A DNA stretch of 64,000 nucleotides from CAYMPH01 sp964392365 (GCA_964392365.1 CAYMPH010000007.1:124001-188000), one strand, 5' to 3'; counted from the stretch's first letter, positions 14,619 through 24,225 are shown. Notes: generated from the letters alone by a model not told the origin. Program-made: numbers and translations.

Positions 14619-17324
14619 TTAAGATTCGTTATATTTTTTTATAGATATTATTTTAAATTTTCTCTCTTCATTATCTATAAAAATACCAACCTCTTCCCCT
14701 GGTTTATGCCCCATTAAAGCAATTGCTATAGGAGATCTGTATGATAAAATTCTTTTTTCAAAATCTGCATCCCATGGTCCGAGTATAGTAAAATCAAGCT
14801 TTTCACTTTTTTCAATATCTTCAAAAACTACTTTTGTACCTATACTGACTGAATCCACGCTGATTCTTTCAATATCAAGTATATCAGCTTTTTTCATTTC
14901 AGCATCAAGTTTCGATATAGACGTTTTCAGAATAGATTGTTTTTCAATCAACGAACTGTATTCAATATTTTCCCTTATATCAGCAGATGCTTCAGAAACT
15001 CCCGCTAATTCTTTAGAAATATTTATCATCTCAACATTCAGCATTCTTTCGAGATCAGATTTCTTTTTCTCATATCCTTCTTTTGTTACTATTAGTTTTT
15101 CATAAGAAAATTCTGTATCATCTGTCTGGTCTATTGCTATTGACTGAAAATCAGGATATTTTTTCTTAATCAGCTCAAAAAATTTCCCTGACTGACTTTC
15201 ATCTATATATGAAACATTTTTCAATAATTCAAATAATTTATTCAGGAAAGGCAGTCCTATATCTGAAACAATACTTTTCAATACAGCCATTTCATTATCA
15301 TATAAAATTTCAACTGCAGTATTTTTCAGTTTGTTTCCTTCGAGCTCAATTTTTTTTAGTTCATTCATCATTCTGAAAAATGTTACTGCAAGATTTTCTT
15401 TTGAATAATCAAGCCAATCATAACTCCAGGTATTAGTCAGAAGATTTTTTGCAACCCACATGAAAATTTCCGGAGTCTGCCTTGATCCGGCTATTATTCT
15501 GTCGATAAATTCATTTATTATATTATAGGAGTGTGCACGTATCAGACTGCTTATTATATATTTATGAATTCTTACCGGCACTTCGAACAGAATTTGAGAT
15601 ACAATTACAGGCCAGTCTTCACGCGATTCAGCAATTAAGTTTATAAACTCCTTCTTATAATCATAGGAACTTATTTTCATAGATAGCAAAGGCAGGTCTG
15701 AGCTGTTTTTTACATAATCAATAACTTTTGCTTTTATCGGATCAAGTTTGATCTTACCTTTATCTGTAAATTTTGAAAAGTCTTTTAGGATAAAGTATGA
15801 TAAAATCAAACGTGTTATAGAATGACCTTTTATTTCTTCAGAAAAATAATCTATAAAGTAAGAAGCGAAGTTCTCTGCTTCCTGTTTCTCAATATTTGTG
15901 CTGAACTCCATTGCTGCTGCAAGTTTTACGCTGAATGAATTTGTTTTTGTAAAATTTTCAAGAAGTTCTTCAGCAAAAGTTACTGGTTTATCTCTCATGA
16001 AGATCAGATCTTTCTTTTTTTCAGAAATTCCAAAAAGAGGATTCTGCTTAATAATAGTTCTGGCTTTTGACCACCATTTAGCCCAGTTCTTTGCATCTAT
16101 ATATGCAGGAACCAGCTCTCTTTTCACATCATCAACGCTGATAGTTCCGCCATATGATTTAATAATTAATTCAAAAAACTGTCCAGGATTCTCTTTTAAA
16201 AGTTTTTTAAGATTTTCATTATCTTCAAACTGCTTAACATAAAGATGTTCTTTATTAACAGGTTTCAATGACTGAAGAGCCATCTGCAAAGACATTTTAT
16301 GATCAGGCTTATTAAGAAAATTCAGCTTAATTGACTCGCTGTCCATCTCAATTATGTTTCCCAATCCCCATGAATTATGGTAAGCATAATTTCCAATATC
16401 AAAAACAATATTTTTTTCAAAATCCGGAATTGCAAACTTCACCGGATATTTAAAATTATCAAGTTTTGAAAATTCAATAAACTGTTTCAGCTGGGAATGA
16501 TCAGCATATATTATTCCGTATAATCTTATAATTTCTTTTCGCGAATGAATATCTTCCGGTCTGTACTCAAGAATTTTTTTTAATATTTCAATAGATCTTA
16601 TATGATTCTCATCTTCTTTATATTTATTCAATAAAACTTTAAGCAGATTTGCAGCAAGATCAATCTGTTTTGCTTCAACAAGCATTCTTTCAATTCGATT
16701 AAAAAATGCAGTATCCTCCCATGAAACAGATACAAGTTTATTCCAAAGGCTTGAAACTTCATCAAACTTTCTCAGTTTTAAAAAGCCTTCTATAGAAAGC
16801 TTCATATAATAAATACTTTTTTCCTGATCATCATCAATAATGGCAAACGCAAGTTTTTTAGCGACCTCTGCGTCAAATCTGTCAATTTTCAAAAGGCTTT
16901 CCCAGAATGGAATCGCCTCGCGGCTTCGACCGAGTCTTTCAAGACTTGCGGCAAGTGCTCTCAGAGCAGTGCTGCTCTCTTCATATTCAAGAATTTTTTC
17001 AGCAAGAATTTCCACAACAGACCATTTATGATATTCAGTAAAAACATCAATCAGCTTTCTTAAGTATCCTTCATTTTCAATTGAACCGGCATGATACCCG
17101 ATCAAGCCGACAAGATAGGAAGCTGAAATGGATTCATGGTGACTTTTTATATGCTCTTTACTTAATTCAAATAATTCATTCATAATTCCATTGGATACAG
17201 CAGAATTAAAAAGATCATCAAGGATCTTAAATTTTGAAATGCCGATATCCCTGGGCTCTATTCTTCCCCAGAGTTCTTCTTTAAAAATGGAATTTATCTT
17301 TTCGAGAACTTTATCATTAGTCAT
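14619..17324 (-). CDS. greA: Giant GreA-type transcript cleavage factor with long helical N-terminal region
   Basis: This encodes 901 residues, against about 158 for ordinary GreA. The last ~165 residues are a complete GreA: a coiled coil starting near V-T-K-E-G-Y-E-K-K-K, the tip motif A-D-I-R-E-N (Asp782 and Glu785, matching the catalytic acidic pair of G-D-L-S-E-N), and a C-terminal FKBP-like domain (V-S-I-G-T-K-V-V-F to the end). Residues 1-270 contain TPR-like helical repeats, and the middle is helical and unassigned. Such long GreA proteins are characteristic of spirochaetes (known from Treponema). The protein rescues backtracked RNA polymerase; the role of the N-terminal 740 residues is unknown. 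The gene stands alone, downstream of the flaA pair and its terminator. Confidence 0.88.
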   Translation of the reverse strand: MTNDKVLEKINSIFKEELWGRIEPRDIGISKFKILDDLFNSAVSNGIMNELFELSKEHIKSHHESISASYLVGLIGYHAGSIENEGYLRKLIDVFTEYHKWSVVEILAEKILEYEESSTALRALAASLERLGRSREAIPFWESLLKIDRFDAEVAKKLAFAIIDDDQEKSIYYMKLSIEGFLKLRKFDEVSSLWNKLVSVSWEDTAFFNRIERMLVEAKQIDLAANLLKVLLNKYKEDENHIRSIEILKKILEYRPEDIHSRKEIIRLYGIIYADHSQLKQFIEFSKLDNFKYPVKFAIPDFEKNIVFDIGNYAYHNSWGLGNIIEMDSESIKLNFLNKPDHKMSLQMALQSLKPVNKEHLYVKQFEDNENLKKLLKENPGQFFELIIKSYGGTISVDDVKRELVPAYIDAKNWAKWWSKARTIIKQNPLFGISEKKKDLIFMRDKPVTFAEELLENFTKTNSFSVKLAAAMEFSTNIEKQEAENFASYFIDYFSEEIKGHSITRLILSYFILKDFSKFTDKGKIKLDPIKAKVIDYVKNSSDLPLLSMKISSYDYKKEFINLIAESREDWPVIVSQILFEVPVRIHKYIISSLIRAHSYNIINEFIDRIIAGSRQTPEIFMWVAKNLLTNTWSYDWLDYSKENLAVTFFRMMNELKKIELEGNKLKNTAVEILYDNEMAVLKSIVSDIGLPFLNKLFELLKNVSYIDESQSGKFFELIKKKYPDFQSIAIDQTDDTEFSYEKLIVTKEGYEKKKSDLERMLNVEMINISKELAGVSEASADIRENIEYSSLIEKQSILKTSISKLDAEMKKADILDIERISVDSVSIGTKVVFEDIEKSEKLDFTILGPWDADFEKRILSYRSPIAIALMGHKPGEEVGIFIDNEERKFKIISIKKYNES

Positions 17325-17368
17325 ATTGTCCTGCCCTATTTGGAGAAATTTTTCTCTGCTTTATAATA

Positions 17369-17402
17369 GAAAATACCCATCCTTTTAGCGATGGGTATTT
17401 TC
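17369..17402 (-). terminator. Hairpin terminator between flaA and greA
   Basis: GAAAATACCCAT (17369-17380) and ATGGGTATTTTC (17391-17402) form a perfect 12-bp stem with a 10-base loop, about 67 bases beyond the flaA stop. The A/T runs lie at the base of the stem, so the hairpin could serve as terminator, though the U-tract beyond it is mixed. Confidence 0.6.
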
Positions 17403-17468
17403 CTTATTCAGCTTTTTATGTTTTATAAAATTTCTTAACTATAACTCATACGGAAAATAATAAGTCTT

Positions 17469-18365
17469 TTATTTAGGCTGATTTGCCGCTCCGCCGTCTT
17501 TTTTTGTTTCGCCGGAGAATTCTTTCTCAAGATCAGCACCATCAAAATTAACTTCATAAGTGTCGCTTAAAGCTTTAATCTGATCAAAGAAAAAATATGT
17601 ATCATTTATAAGCTCTTCAGCATTTGCATTGCCCTGTGATCTTAAAACGAATCTGGAAATCTTTGTAATTCTTGTTTGAGGAAAAGACTCAAACGATTGA
17701 GGTACATTAGTAGGAATATAGACTTTTAATGGTCTCCATCCTACAAAGTTTACAGAACCAAATTTTAAAATATGAGTATCGCCTCTATAATCTTTTACCC
17801 AGACTTCTAAATCATAAGGATTTCCTCTGCCGTGAACCCAAAGTGAAATTCCGCGTGCTTTTCCAGGAAGTTGAAGTCCTCTCTCCTGTTCTTCTTTTCG
17901 AGTGCTTGGATTATAGGTCTGAACAACCTGCTTATCCTTCCATGAAAGTTCTGGAGGTGCTATAATATGCACTGTATTATTTCCCGGATATCTGAATTTA
18001 AATTTTGCCCCAAGAACCTTTTCTTTCTTTTTTCCCTGACCGGTAAGAGAATATTCCTCAACGCTCATATCGTTTGGTCCGCCCTTGATTATTTTCAGTT
18101 CAAGAACAGGAACAGGGTTTTTTGATTTATATTTATCTTCAGATTCACCTTTAGTGAACTGTTTTGGAGTAGACTGTATTGTCCAGCCTTTCTCCCCTAC
18201 TTCAGCAGTTTCAAAATCTTCGATAACAGCAGCTTTTAATTCTTCACCGCTGATATCTGACGGTACGTTGGTTATTATCTTTGAATCCGCGTTTTTAGGA
18301 GCAAATCCGAAAATTAACGCCATAACGCAAACTACAGATAAAGTTATTAACTTTTTAAATATCAT
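17469..18365 (-). CDS. flaA: Flagellar filament outer-layer (sheath) protein FlaA, second copy
   Basis: This encodes 298 residues with a signal peptide (1-28, ending A-D-S-K). The FlaA family features are V-I-E-D-F-E-T-A near the mature N-terminus, V-H-G-R-G-N-P-Y-D-L-E-V-W-V-K-D-Y-R in the middle, G-W-R-P-L-K-V-Y-I-P-x-N-V-P-Q and a C-terminal D-Q-I-K-A-L-S-D. FlaA coats the periplasmic flagellar filament of spirochaetes and affects its stiffness and curvature. It follows the first flaA by 27 bases with a strong ggagg site. A tandem pair of distinct flaA genes is the arrangement known in Leptospira; I do not assign FlaA1 or FlaA2 numbers. Confidence 0.9.
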   Translation of the reverse strand: MIFKKLITLSVVCVMALIFGFAPKNADSKIITNVPSDISGEELKAAVIEDFETAEVGEKGWTIQSTPKQFTKGESEDKYKSKNPVPVLELKIIKGGPNDMSVEEYSLTGQGKKKEKVLGAKFKFRYPGNNTVHIIAPPELSWKDKQVVQTYNPSTRKEEQERGLQLPGKARGISLWVHGRGNPYDLEVWVKDYRGDTHILKFGSVNFVGWRPLKVYIPTNVPQSFESFPQTRITKISRFVLRSQGNANAEELINDTYFFFDQIKALSDTYEVNFDGADLEKEFSGETKKDGGAANQPK

Positions 18366-18392
18366 TTCTAAGCCTCCATTCTTGCGCCGATC

Positions 18393-19202
18393 TTACCAGA
18401 TATCCTTGATGGAATCATCTCCGGTAAATTCAGACATATCAGTAATAACCCTGAATTGATCCATATAGAAATAAAATGATCCAGGGGTTTCAAATTTATC
18501 GCTTTCAACAAAAAAGGATACAAAATGCAGATTTTTATCTAGTACAGCATAAGTGGCTGATTGAGGCAACCACCCTGGAATTATTACTGATATTTCTCTC
18601 CAGCCCCAGAAATCGAGTCTGCCCATTTTAATCTTATGGATGTTTCCTCTGTAATCTCTAAGTTTAACATAGAGAGTATGCATAAATTTTCTTCCGAGAA
18701 CCCAGAGTTTTATCTCTTTTGCTTTTCCTCTGATTATATATTCATTGGGAGGATATACTTCAACTCTGTCAAATCCCCTATCAATGAAATATGTTTTTAC
18801 ACCAAGTACATATTGATTCTTATGAGTAATGCCGTTATCGTCGGTTACTTCGTCTTTAAATTCTCCAACATCACCTGTTTCATTTACAGCCTGACCACTA
18901 TCGTTAACTGGTTTTGGCTTACCTTCGATTTTTCTAATCTTGGTATCGCCTATTGGACAGGTGGATACAGCCCTCCAGTCCTCTGAAGCTTCAAAGTCAT
19001 TCAGCCAGTCAGTTACAAGACCATCAGCTTTTTTCTTCTGAGCCTGATTGTCTGTGCCCCCAGCTGGTGCAGTCTGCTTATCCTTTGCAGCATCCTTAGG
19101 TGCATCCTGCTGCGCATTCAGATTTATGTTCCCATTGCCGACTAGAAGTACCATAACTCCTATCGATAACAACAATGAAAAGACTTTAGCCTTCCTTTTC
19201 AT
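18393..19202 (-). CDS. flaA: Flagellar filament outer-layer (sheath) protein FlaA, first copy
   Basis: This encodes 269 residues. The signal peptide (1-31, ending L-N-A-Q) is followed by an alanine, lysine and glutamine-rich linker of about 30 residues and then the FlaA domain: W-L-N-D-F-E-A-S-E-D-W, L-W-V-L-G-R-K-F-M-H-T-L-Y-V-K-L-R-D-Y-R, G-W-R-E-I-S-V-I-I-P-x-W-L-P-Q and D-Q-F-R-V-I-T-D near the end. It shares the fold with the next gene but is clearly diverged from it. It is secreted to the periplasm to sheath the flagellar filament. It is the promoter-proximal gene of the pair. Confidence 0.88.
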   Translation of the reverse strand: MKRKAKVFSLLLSIGVMVLLVGNGNINLNAQQDAPKDAAKDKQTAPAGGTDNQAQKKKADGLVTDWLNDFEASEDWRAVSTCPIGDTKIRKIEGKPKPVNDSGQAVNETGDVGEFKDEVTDDNGITHKNQYVLGVKTYFIDRGFDRVEVYPPNEYIIRGKAKEIKLWVLGRKFMHTLYVKLRDYRGNIHKIKMGRLDFWGWREISVIIPGWLPQSATYAVLDKNLHFVSFFVESDKFETPGSFYFYMDQFRVITDMSEFTGDDSIKDIW

Positions 19203-19506
19203 TTTTAACTCCTTTTAAAAATGCTAATGTCTGTTTTGTTTAAAACATTGAAATAAAGAAAGAAATATTACTTACATAAATAGTTAATCGGTAAAAAAAA
19301 GTCAAAAATTTAGCATAAAATAAATATATGCCAGTATTTTCTAAATTATATTACATCACTATTTATTGTCAAGAAATTAATAAAAGATTCTTTAATGTTA
19401 TGTCAATTTTTAAACACAAACTGCTTAAATTTTATTAAACCATAACAAATTCAATCCAAAAACATATAATTACAATCTTTGAGACATAAAACAGAATATA
19501 TAATTA
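19203..19506 (-). promoter_or_regulatory. flaA promoter region (304 bases between trpA and flaA)
   Basis: On the minus strand, TTGACT (19305-19300), a 17-base spacer and TATTTA form a fair sigma-70 promoter. The same DNA also holds TAAA (19312-19309), 16 bases, then ACCGATTAA (19292-19284), close to the flagellar sigma-28 consensus TAAA-N15-GCCGATAA. The two readings overlap, so it is unclear which sigma factor is used. The rest (19320-19506) is AT-rich with no clear ORF and no obvious terminator for trpA. Confidence 0.5.
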
Positions 19507-20211
19507 TCAGGTAACAACTTCAAGAATGTATTTTTTAAATGATATAAAATCTTTCTGCCTGGCAACAGCTTCTGTTCCAATTACAAACCCGTTTCCAAGA
19601 ATCATAGCTTTTTTAACATCAGCTGAATCTTTTATGCCGAAACCGATTATAATCGGTTTGTCGGATTTTTTTCTTATCATTTCAATTTTTTCCCTGATAA
19701 GCGGATCATCAAGATTGCTTCTGGATCCGGTTATTCCCCTGAGAGCCACAAAATAAATAAAATCACCGCCTGCCTCGCATAACAGATCAAGATCTTTATC
19801 ACGTGTTTCCATTGTTGCAAATGGTATAACCGGAACTGTTAAAGCCTTGCCTGAAAAAATAGAACGCATTCTGTTCGGCAGGTCTGCAATTATCAGTCCC
19901 TGTATCAGCCCGCTTACGTCTTTTGAAAATTTTTCTTTTCCGTATGCATTTATAATGTTGGCGTAGGTCATGATATATTTTTTCACAGGCAGTCCGGATA
20001 TTTTTTTTATGTCGCTTAGTATTGATTCTGTTGTTACTCCATTTTTAATTGCTGCAAGTCCAGCCTCAGCTATTACAGGGCCGTCTGCAACAGGATCATT
20101 GAACGGTATACCGATTTCAATGAAGTCGTAACCGGCATCTGAAACAGCTGTAGCTTCATTTATAAAGGTTTTGCTGTCGGGATATCCTCCCATAAGATAA
20201 ATTCCCTTCAT
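19507..20211 (-). CDS. trpA: Tryptophan synthase alpha chain
   Basis: This encodes 234 residues, shorter than the usual 250-270. The chain begins almost at the first beta strand (Y-L-M-G-G-Y-P-D), so the N-terminal helix is missing. The catalytic acids are present: Glu in F-I-E-I-G-I-P-F and Asp in D-P-V-A-D-G-P, followed by R-G-I-T-G-S-R for phosphate binding. It cleaves indole-3-glycerol phosphate to indole, which tunnels to TrpB. It is the last gene of the trp operon and overlaps trpB by four bases. Confidence 0.93.
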   Translation of the reverse strand: MKGIYLMGGYPDSKTFINEATAVSDAGYDFIEIGIPFNDPVADGPVIAEAGLAAIKNGVTTESILSDIKKISGLPVKKYIMTYANIINAYGKEKFSKDVSGLIQGLIIADLPNRMRSIFSGKALTVPVIPFATMETRDKDLDLLCEAGGDFIYFVALRGITGSRSNLDDPLIREKIEMIRKKSDKPIIIGFGIKDSADVKKAMILGNGFVIGTEAVARQKDFISFKKYILEVVT

Positions 20212-21377
20212 CGCGCTGCCTCCACTTCTTCAATTATAGGAAGGTCCTTATCTCCACGTCCGGATAGATTTATAAGTATTTTTTTTCCGGTGAGTGATTC
20301 TTTTTCGCGCATCACCCAGCCCAGAGCATGGCTCGATTCGAGTGCAGGTATAATGCCTTCAATTTCAGTTAAAGCATAAAAAGCTTTCAGGGCATCTTCA
20401 TCACCCAATCGCTCGTAACGGACTCTTCCTGTGTCTTTTAAAAAGCTGTGCATGGGGCCGATACCTGGATAATCAAGCCCTGCAGAAACCGAATGAACAT
20501 CATCTACCTGGCCTGCGTTGTTCTGAAGCAGATATGAAGAAGCCCCCTGAAAAATTCCGGGCTTTCCAAGTGTAAGTGAAGCTGCGTGATCTCCAATGGA
20601 ATCTGAACGTCCGCCTGCCTCAACTCCGATTATTTTTACATCATCATCGTAAAATGAGCTGAATATACCTGCAGCATTGCTCCCTCCGCCAACGCAGGCT
20701 ACAATATAATCCGGAAATAAGTTTTTCTCAATCATCTGTGCCCGTGCTTCACGGCCTATAACAGACTGAAAATATTCAACCATGTCCGGAAAGGGATGCG
20801 GCCCCGCAACAGTTCCGAATACATAATGCGTATCGCGGAATGATGAAACCCAGTCTCTCATTGCGCGGCTTATGGCATCCTTGAGCGTTCCCTGCCCGTC
20901 ATCAACCGGAATAATCTCAGCGCCGAGAAGTTTCATTTTTTTTACATTCAGAGCCTGGCGCACTACATCAAGGGAACCCATATAAATGACGCATTCAAGG
21001 TCAAGCAGAGCTGCAGCAGTTGCAGTGGCAACACCGTGCTGGCCTGCACCTGTTTCTGCAATAACACGTTTTTTGCCCATCATTTTACACAGAAGAGCCT
21101 GGCCGATTGTATTATTGATTTTATGTGCGCCTGTATGAAGCAGATCTTCGCGTTTCAGAAATATAGAACATCCTGTGATTTCAGAAATCCTGCGTGCATG
21201 ATACACAGGCGTAGGCCTGCCTGCGTAATCCGAGAGAAGGCGGTTCAATTCAGTTATAGCTTCAGTAGAATTTTTAAATGCAGCAAATGAAGCTTCGCAA
21301 TCATCAAGTGCGGGTATAAGGGTTTCAGCTACAAACTGTCCGCCGTAATTACCAAAAAAACCATTAACAGACTGCAT
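20208..21377 (-). CDS. trpB: Tryptophan synthase beta chain
   Basis: This encodes 389 residues. The pyridoxal-phosphate lysine lies in T-G-A-H-K-I-N-N, and the phosphate-binding loop is G-G-G-S-N-A-A-G. It condenses indole with serine to give tryptophan. The sequence is of the ordinary TrpB1 type, partnered by the adjacent trpA. It overlaps trpF by 14 bases and trpA by four. Confidence 0.96.
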   Translation of the reverse strand: MQSVNGFFGNYGGQFVAETLIPALDDCEASFAAFKNSTEAITELNRLLSDYAGRPTPVYHARRISEITGCSIFLKREDLLHTGAHKINNTIGQALLCKMMGKKRVIAETGAGQHGVATATAAALLDLECVIYMGSLDVVRQALNVKKMKLLGAEIIPVDDGQGTLKDAISRAMRDWVSSFRDTHYVFGTVAGPHPFPDMVEYFQSVIGREARAQMIEKNLFPDYIVACVGGGSNAAGIFSSFYDDDVKIIGVEAGGRSDSIGDHAASLTLGKPGIFQGASSYLLQNNAGQVDDVHSVSAGLDYPGIGPMHSFLKDTGRVRYERLGDEDALKAFYALTEIEGIIPALESSHALGWVMREKESLTGKKILINLSGRGDKDLPIIEEVEAAR

Positions 21378-21909
21378 TTCGCGCCTCCCTGATAAAACTT
21401 TTCATTAAATTATAATCTTTCTTTCCGCGTTCGGATTCCAGCCCGCTTGAAACATCAACTCCAGCTGGTTCAAAAGTTTTTATTACTGAAGAAACATTTT
21501 CACATGTTAATCCGCCTGCAATGATAAGCCTTGATTTATATTCTTTAATCCATTCAGGGAATTTTTCCTTCCCGCCGCTTCCCCTGCTTGAATCAAAAAG
21601 AAAATATTTATATAAAGCTGATGCAGGCGGTTCGGTTCCTGCAAGAATAAGGTTAGGCATTTCAGCAGTTTCATATATCTGTATCAGGTCCGCAATATCC
21701 AAGAGACTCTGAACTTCAGAGAATCTGAGAGAAACTGCAACAGTTATAATTTTATTTTTAACACTGCTGATTATAGCTCTTGCAGTCTGCTCATCAACAA
21801 ACCTGTGGCTATGAGGAAAACGCATAACTCCGATTGCATCATAACCGAGCTCAACAGCCCATAATGCCTCTTCAATTGTTTTTATGCCGCAAGCCTTAAC
21901 CAGCATCAC
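21364..21909 (-). CDS. trpF: Phosphoribosylanthranilate isomerase
   Basis: This encodes 181 residues, somewhat below the usual ~200. V-K-A-C-G-I (the catalytic cysteine, usually in V-K-I-C-G) is at the N-terminus, and G-V-D-V-S-S-G-L-E-S near the end matches the substrate phosphate-binding region. It catalyses the Amadori rearrangement in tryptophan synthesis. It overlaps trpC by four bases. The shortening comes from the middle of the barrel, where the loops are short; all recognisable active-site motifs remain. Confidence 0.92.
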   Translation of the reverse strand: MMLVKACGIKTIEEALWAVELGYDAIGVMRFPHSHRFVDEQTARAIISSVKNKIITVAVSLRFSEVQSLLDIADLIQIYETAEMPNLILAGTEPPASALYKYFLFDSSRGSGGKEKFPEWIKEYKSRLIIAGGLTCENVSSVIKTFEPAGVDVSSGLESERGKKDYNLMKSFIREARNAVC

Positions 21910-22661
21910 ACAGCTCCTTGTGCAAAACTGCGCAGAATTATTTCCGGATTATCACTTTTCATCAGTGCAGTTCCGATTAAAAATGCATCTGCTCCGGCTT
22001 TATGCATAAACTGCACATCATTGACATTATTAAGCCCGCTTTCTGCAACGCGCATGTATCGGGCTGAAATTTTTTCAATAACAGATGCTCCATGAGTAAG
22101 ATCTATATTAAAAGTTTTAAGATTACGGGAATTCACACCAACCATTTTGCAGTCTATGCTTTCAATAAGTTCCATCTCGTCAATTTCATGCAGCTCAAAC
22201 AGAACATCCAGGCCGGAATCAAAAGCAATGGCCGAAAGATCCTCCAGTTTATTTTTTTCAAGAACAGCAGCAATCAATAGGATACAGTCTGCACCTGCAT
22301 TATACGCGTTTTCGATCTGTATTTTATCTACAATAAAATCTTTGCAAAGTAAAGGTAGATCCACAGTCTGTGAAATTTCTGCAAGATCTGAATAGCTTCC
22401 TTTAAAAAAATTTGAATCTGTAAGCACGCTGACAGCACCGGCTCCGCCTTTTTTATATGCCGATGCTATTGCTTTTATATCCGCATCTTCACGAATCACG
22501 CCTGCAGACGGCGATGATCTTTTTATCTCAGCTATAATTGGACTTTTCCTCAGTGATGAAGTTATGCTGATAACAGGTTTTTCCCTTTCAACATCAAGAA
22601 GTTTCATTGATTTTACTTCAGATATTTTATAATCAATGATTTTATCAAGATAGGTTTTCAC
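21906..22661 (-). CDS. trpC: Indole-3-glycerol-phosphate synthase
   Basis: This encodes 251 residues of a TIM-barrel enzyme. I-I-A-E-I-K-R-S-S-P-S-A-G carries the catalytic Lys and the phosphate region, L-L-C-K-D-F-I-V-D the second lysine, and V-G-V-N-S-R-N-L and A-E-S-G-L the later active-site loops. It closes the indole ring. It overlaps the end of trpGD by 17 bases. Confidence 0.95.
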   Translation of the reverse strand: MKTYLDKIIDYKISEVKSMKLLDVEREKPVISITSSLRKSPIIAEIKRSSPSAGVIREDADIKAIASAYKKGGAGAVSVLTDSNFFKGSYSDLAEISQTVDLPLLCKDFIVDKIQIENAYNAGADCILLIAAVLEKNKLEDLSAIAFDSGLDVLFELHEIDEMELIESIDCKMVGVNSRNLKTFNIDLTHGASVIEKISARYMRVAESGLNNVNDVQFMHKAGADAFLIGTALMKSDNPEIILRSFAQGAV

Positions 22662-24225
22662 CTGTAATCTCCTTAAGTTTTTTTATAACTCTTCCGCTTT
22701 TAATTTCCTCAAGACTAAGTGCATAACCGTCTGACATGGGACCCTTCCCCATTGTCTGATATGCAAGAGCAGCATTGAGAGCAAAAAGCCTTGCAATATT
22801 TTCATTAGCTCCGTTTAATCCTGAAAGGAAAAAATTAATAGCATCTTCCTTTGTATCAACAACAGGCATTTCAAAAGGCTCAAAAAAATCTGAAGGTCTT
22901 ATTGTAAATTCATCCCGTCCATTTTTTGTGAGAGATATGCAATCCGTTAAATCCCGGGATGAAATTTCATCATACCCGTCCTGCGAAGAATACACCGTAA
23001 CACCTGTTCTTCCCAGCTGCTCCAGAACATCAGCAATGAATTCAAGTTTATCGCGCCTGTTTATTCCTATAACCTGAAAATCCGGATCTGCAGGATTAAC
23101 AAGCGGACCCACAAAATTAAAAATAGTCGGCACTTTCAGTTCGCGTCTTACCTTGCCTATAGTTTTCAGAGCCGGGTGATAGTGAGGCGCCATCATGAAT
23201 ATATAATTATGCTTTTTAAAAAAATCTTCAGGCTTATCATTGATATAATTCAGATCCAGGCCCAACTGTTCGAGTATATCAGCTGAACCTACTGTGCCGC
23301 TCTGAGCGCGGTTACCGTGTTTCACAACAGGATACCCGAGAGATGCGAGAATTATGCTTACAGCAGTTGATACATTCACAGTTGATTTTCCATCGCCTCC
23401 TGTTCCGCATGTATCAATCGATCCCTTAACCTGCAATCCGAATCTTTTCTTGCGGGAATTCAAAACGCTAACAAGCGCTGAAAGTTCATCTACAGTTTCA
23501 CCTCTTGTCCGGATTGCAACAAGCGCTGCTGCAATCTGCGCTTCTGTCAGTTCACCTCCGGCCATTGCATCAAATAAAACATGAGCGTGCACCAGATCAG
23601 GTTTTCCGCCGGTTATAACATTTCTTAAAATTTCATCCGCTTTGGGGGCATTGACCATATTCCTGGATGCTCGCGCCTTAACAAAATCAAGAAAATTCTT
23701 TACTATAATTTCACCGGAATCGCTCATAAACGACTCGGGATGAAACTGCACTCCGAAATATTTTTTCTCCGGATCTTCCATTGCCATTACTGTTCCGTCT
23801 GAAGCTGAAACAGCAGTTACAGTTTCATCGGAGACATCAACAGCAAGTGAATGGTACCTCACTGAATTAAAAATTTTCGGAAGCCCCCGGAAAAGCACGG
23901 ATTCACGGACAATTTCTATTCCGTCTATCTTTCCGTGCTTTACTGTTGCAGCCTTTTTAATAGGATAGCCCTGTTCATAACCAAGACACTGCATACCGAG
24001 ACACACGCCGAATATCGGTTTTTCACCTAAATACCGCTTTATATAATCAAGAGTTGTTCCGGATTGTTCAGGTGATGAAGGTCCTGGAGACAGAATTATA
24101 CCCTCGTATTTGTCCGCATCTATGAGCTCGGTATTTTTTATGATATCAATCTCTGCGCCCTGAGATTTAAAAAGTGCGTATAAATTATATGTGAATGAAT
24201 CAAAATTATCAACCAGCAAATACAT
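22645..24225 (-). CDS. trpGD: Fused anthranilate synthase glutaminase and anthranilate phosphoribosyltransferase (TrpG-TrpD)
   Basis: This encodes 526 residues. Residues 1-190 are a class I glutamine amidotransferase with the nucleophile Cys in G-V-C-L-G-M-Q and the His-Glu of F-H-P-E-S; it feeds ammonia to TrpE. From about 195 onward the protein is TrpD, with the PRPP-binding loop C-G-T-G-G-D-G and S-T-V-N-V-S-T. The same fusion occurs in enterobacteria and in scattered other lineages. It overlaps trpE by 17 bases and trpC by 17. Confidence 0.95.
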   Translation of the reverse strand: MYLLVDNFDSFTYNLYALFKSQGAEIDIIKNTELIDADKYEGIILSPGPSSPEQSGTTLDYIKRYLGEKPIFGVCLGMQCLGYEQGYPIKKAATVKHGKIDGIEIVRESVLFRGLPKIFNSVRYHSLAVDVSDETVTAVSASDGTVMAMEDPEKKYFGVQFHPESFMSDSGEIIVKNFLDFVKARASRNMVNAPKADEILRNVITGGKPDLVHAHVLFDAMAGGELTEAQIAAALVAIRTRGETVDELSALVSVLNSRKKRFGLQVKGSIDTCGTGGDGKSTVNVSTAVSIILASLGYPVVKHGNRAQSGTVGSADILEQLGLDLNYINDKPEDFFKKHNYIFMMAPHYHPALKTIGKVRRELKVPTIFNFVGPLVNPADPDFQVIGINRRDKLEFIADVLEQLGRTGVTVYSSQDGYDEISSRDLTDCISLTKNGRDEFTIRPSDFFEPFEMPVVDTKEDAINFFLSGLNGANENIARLFALNAALAYQTMGKGPMSDGYALSLEEIKSGRVIKKLKEITGENLS

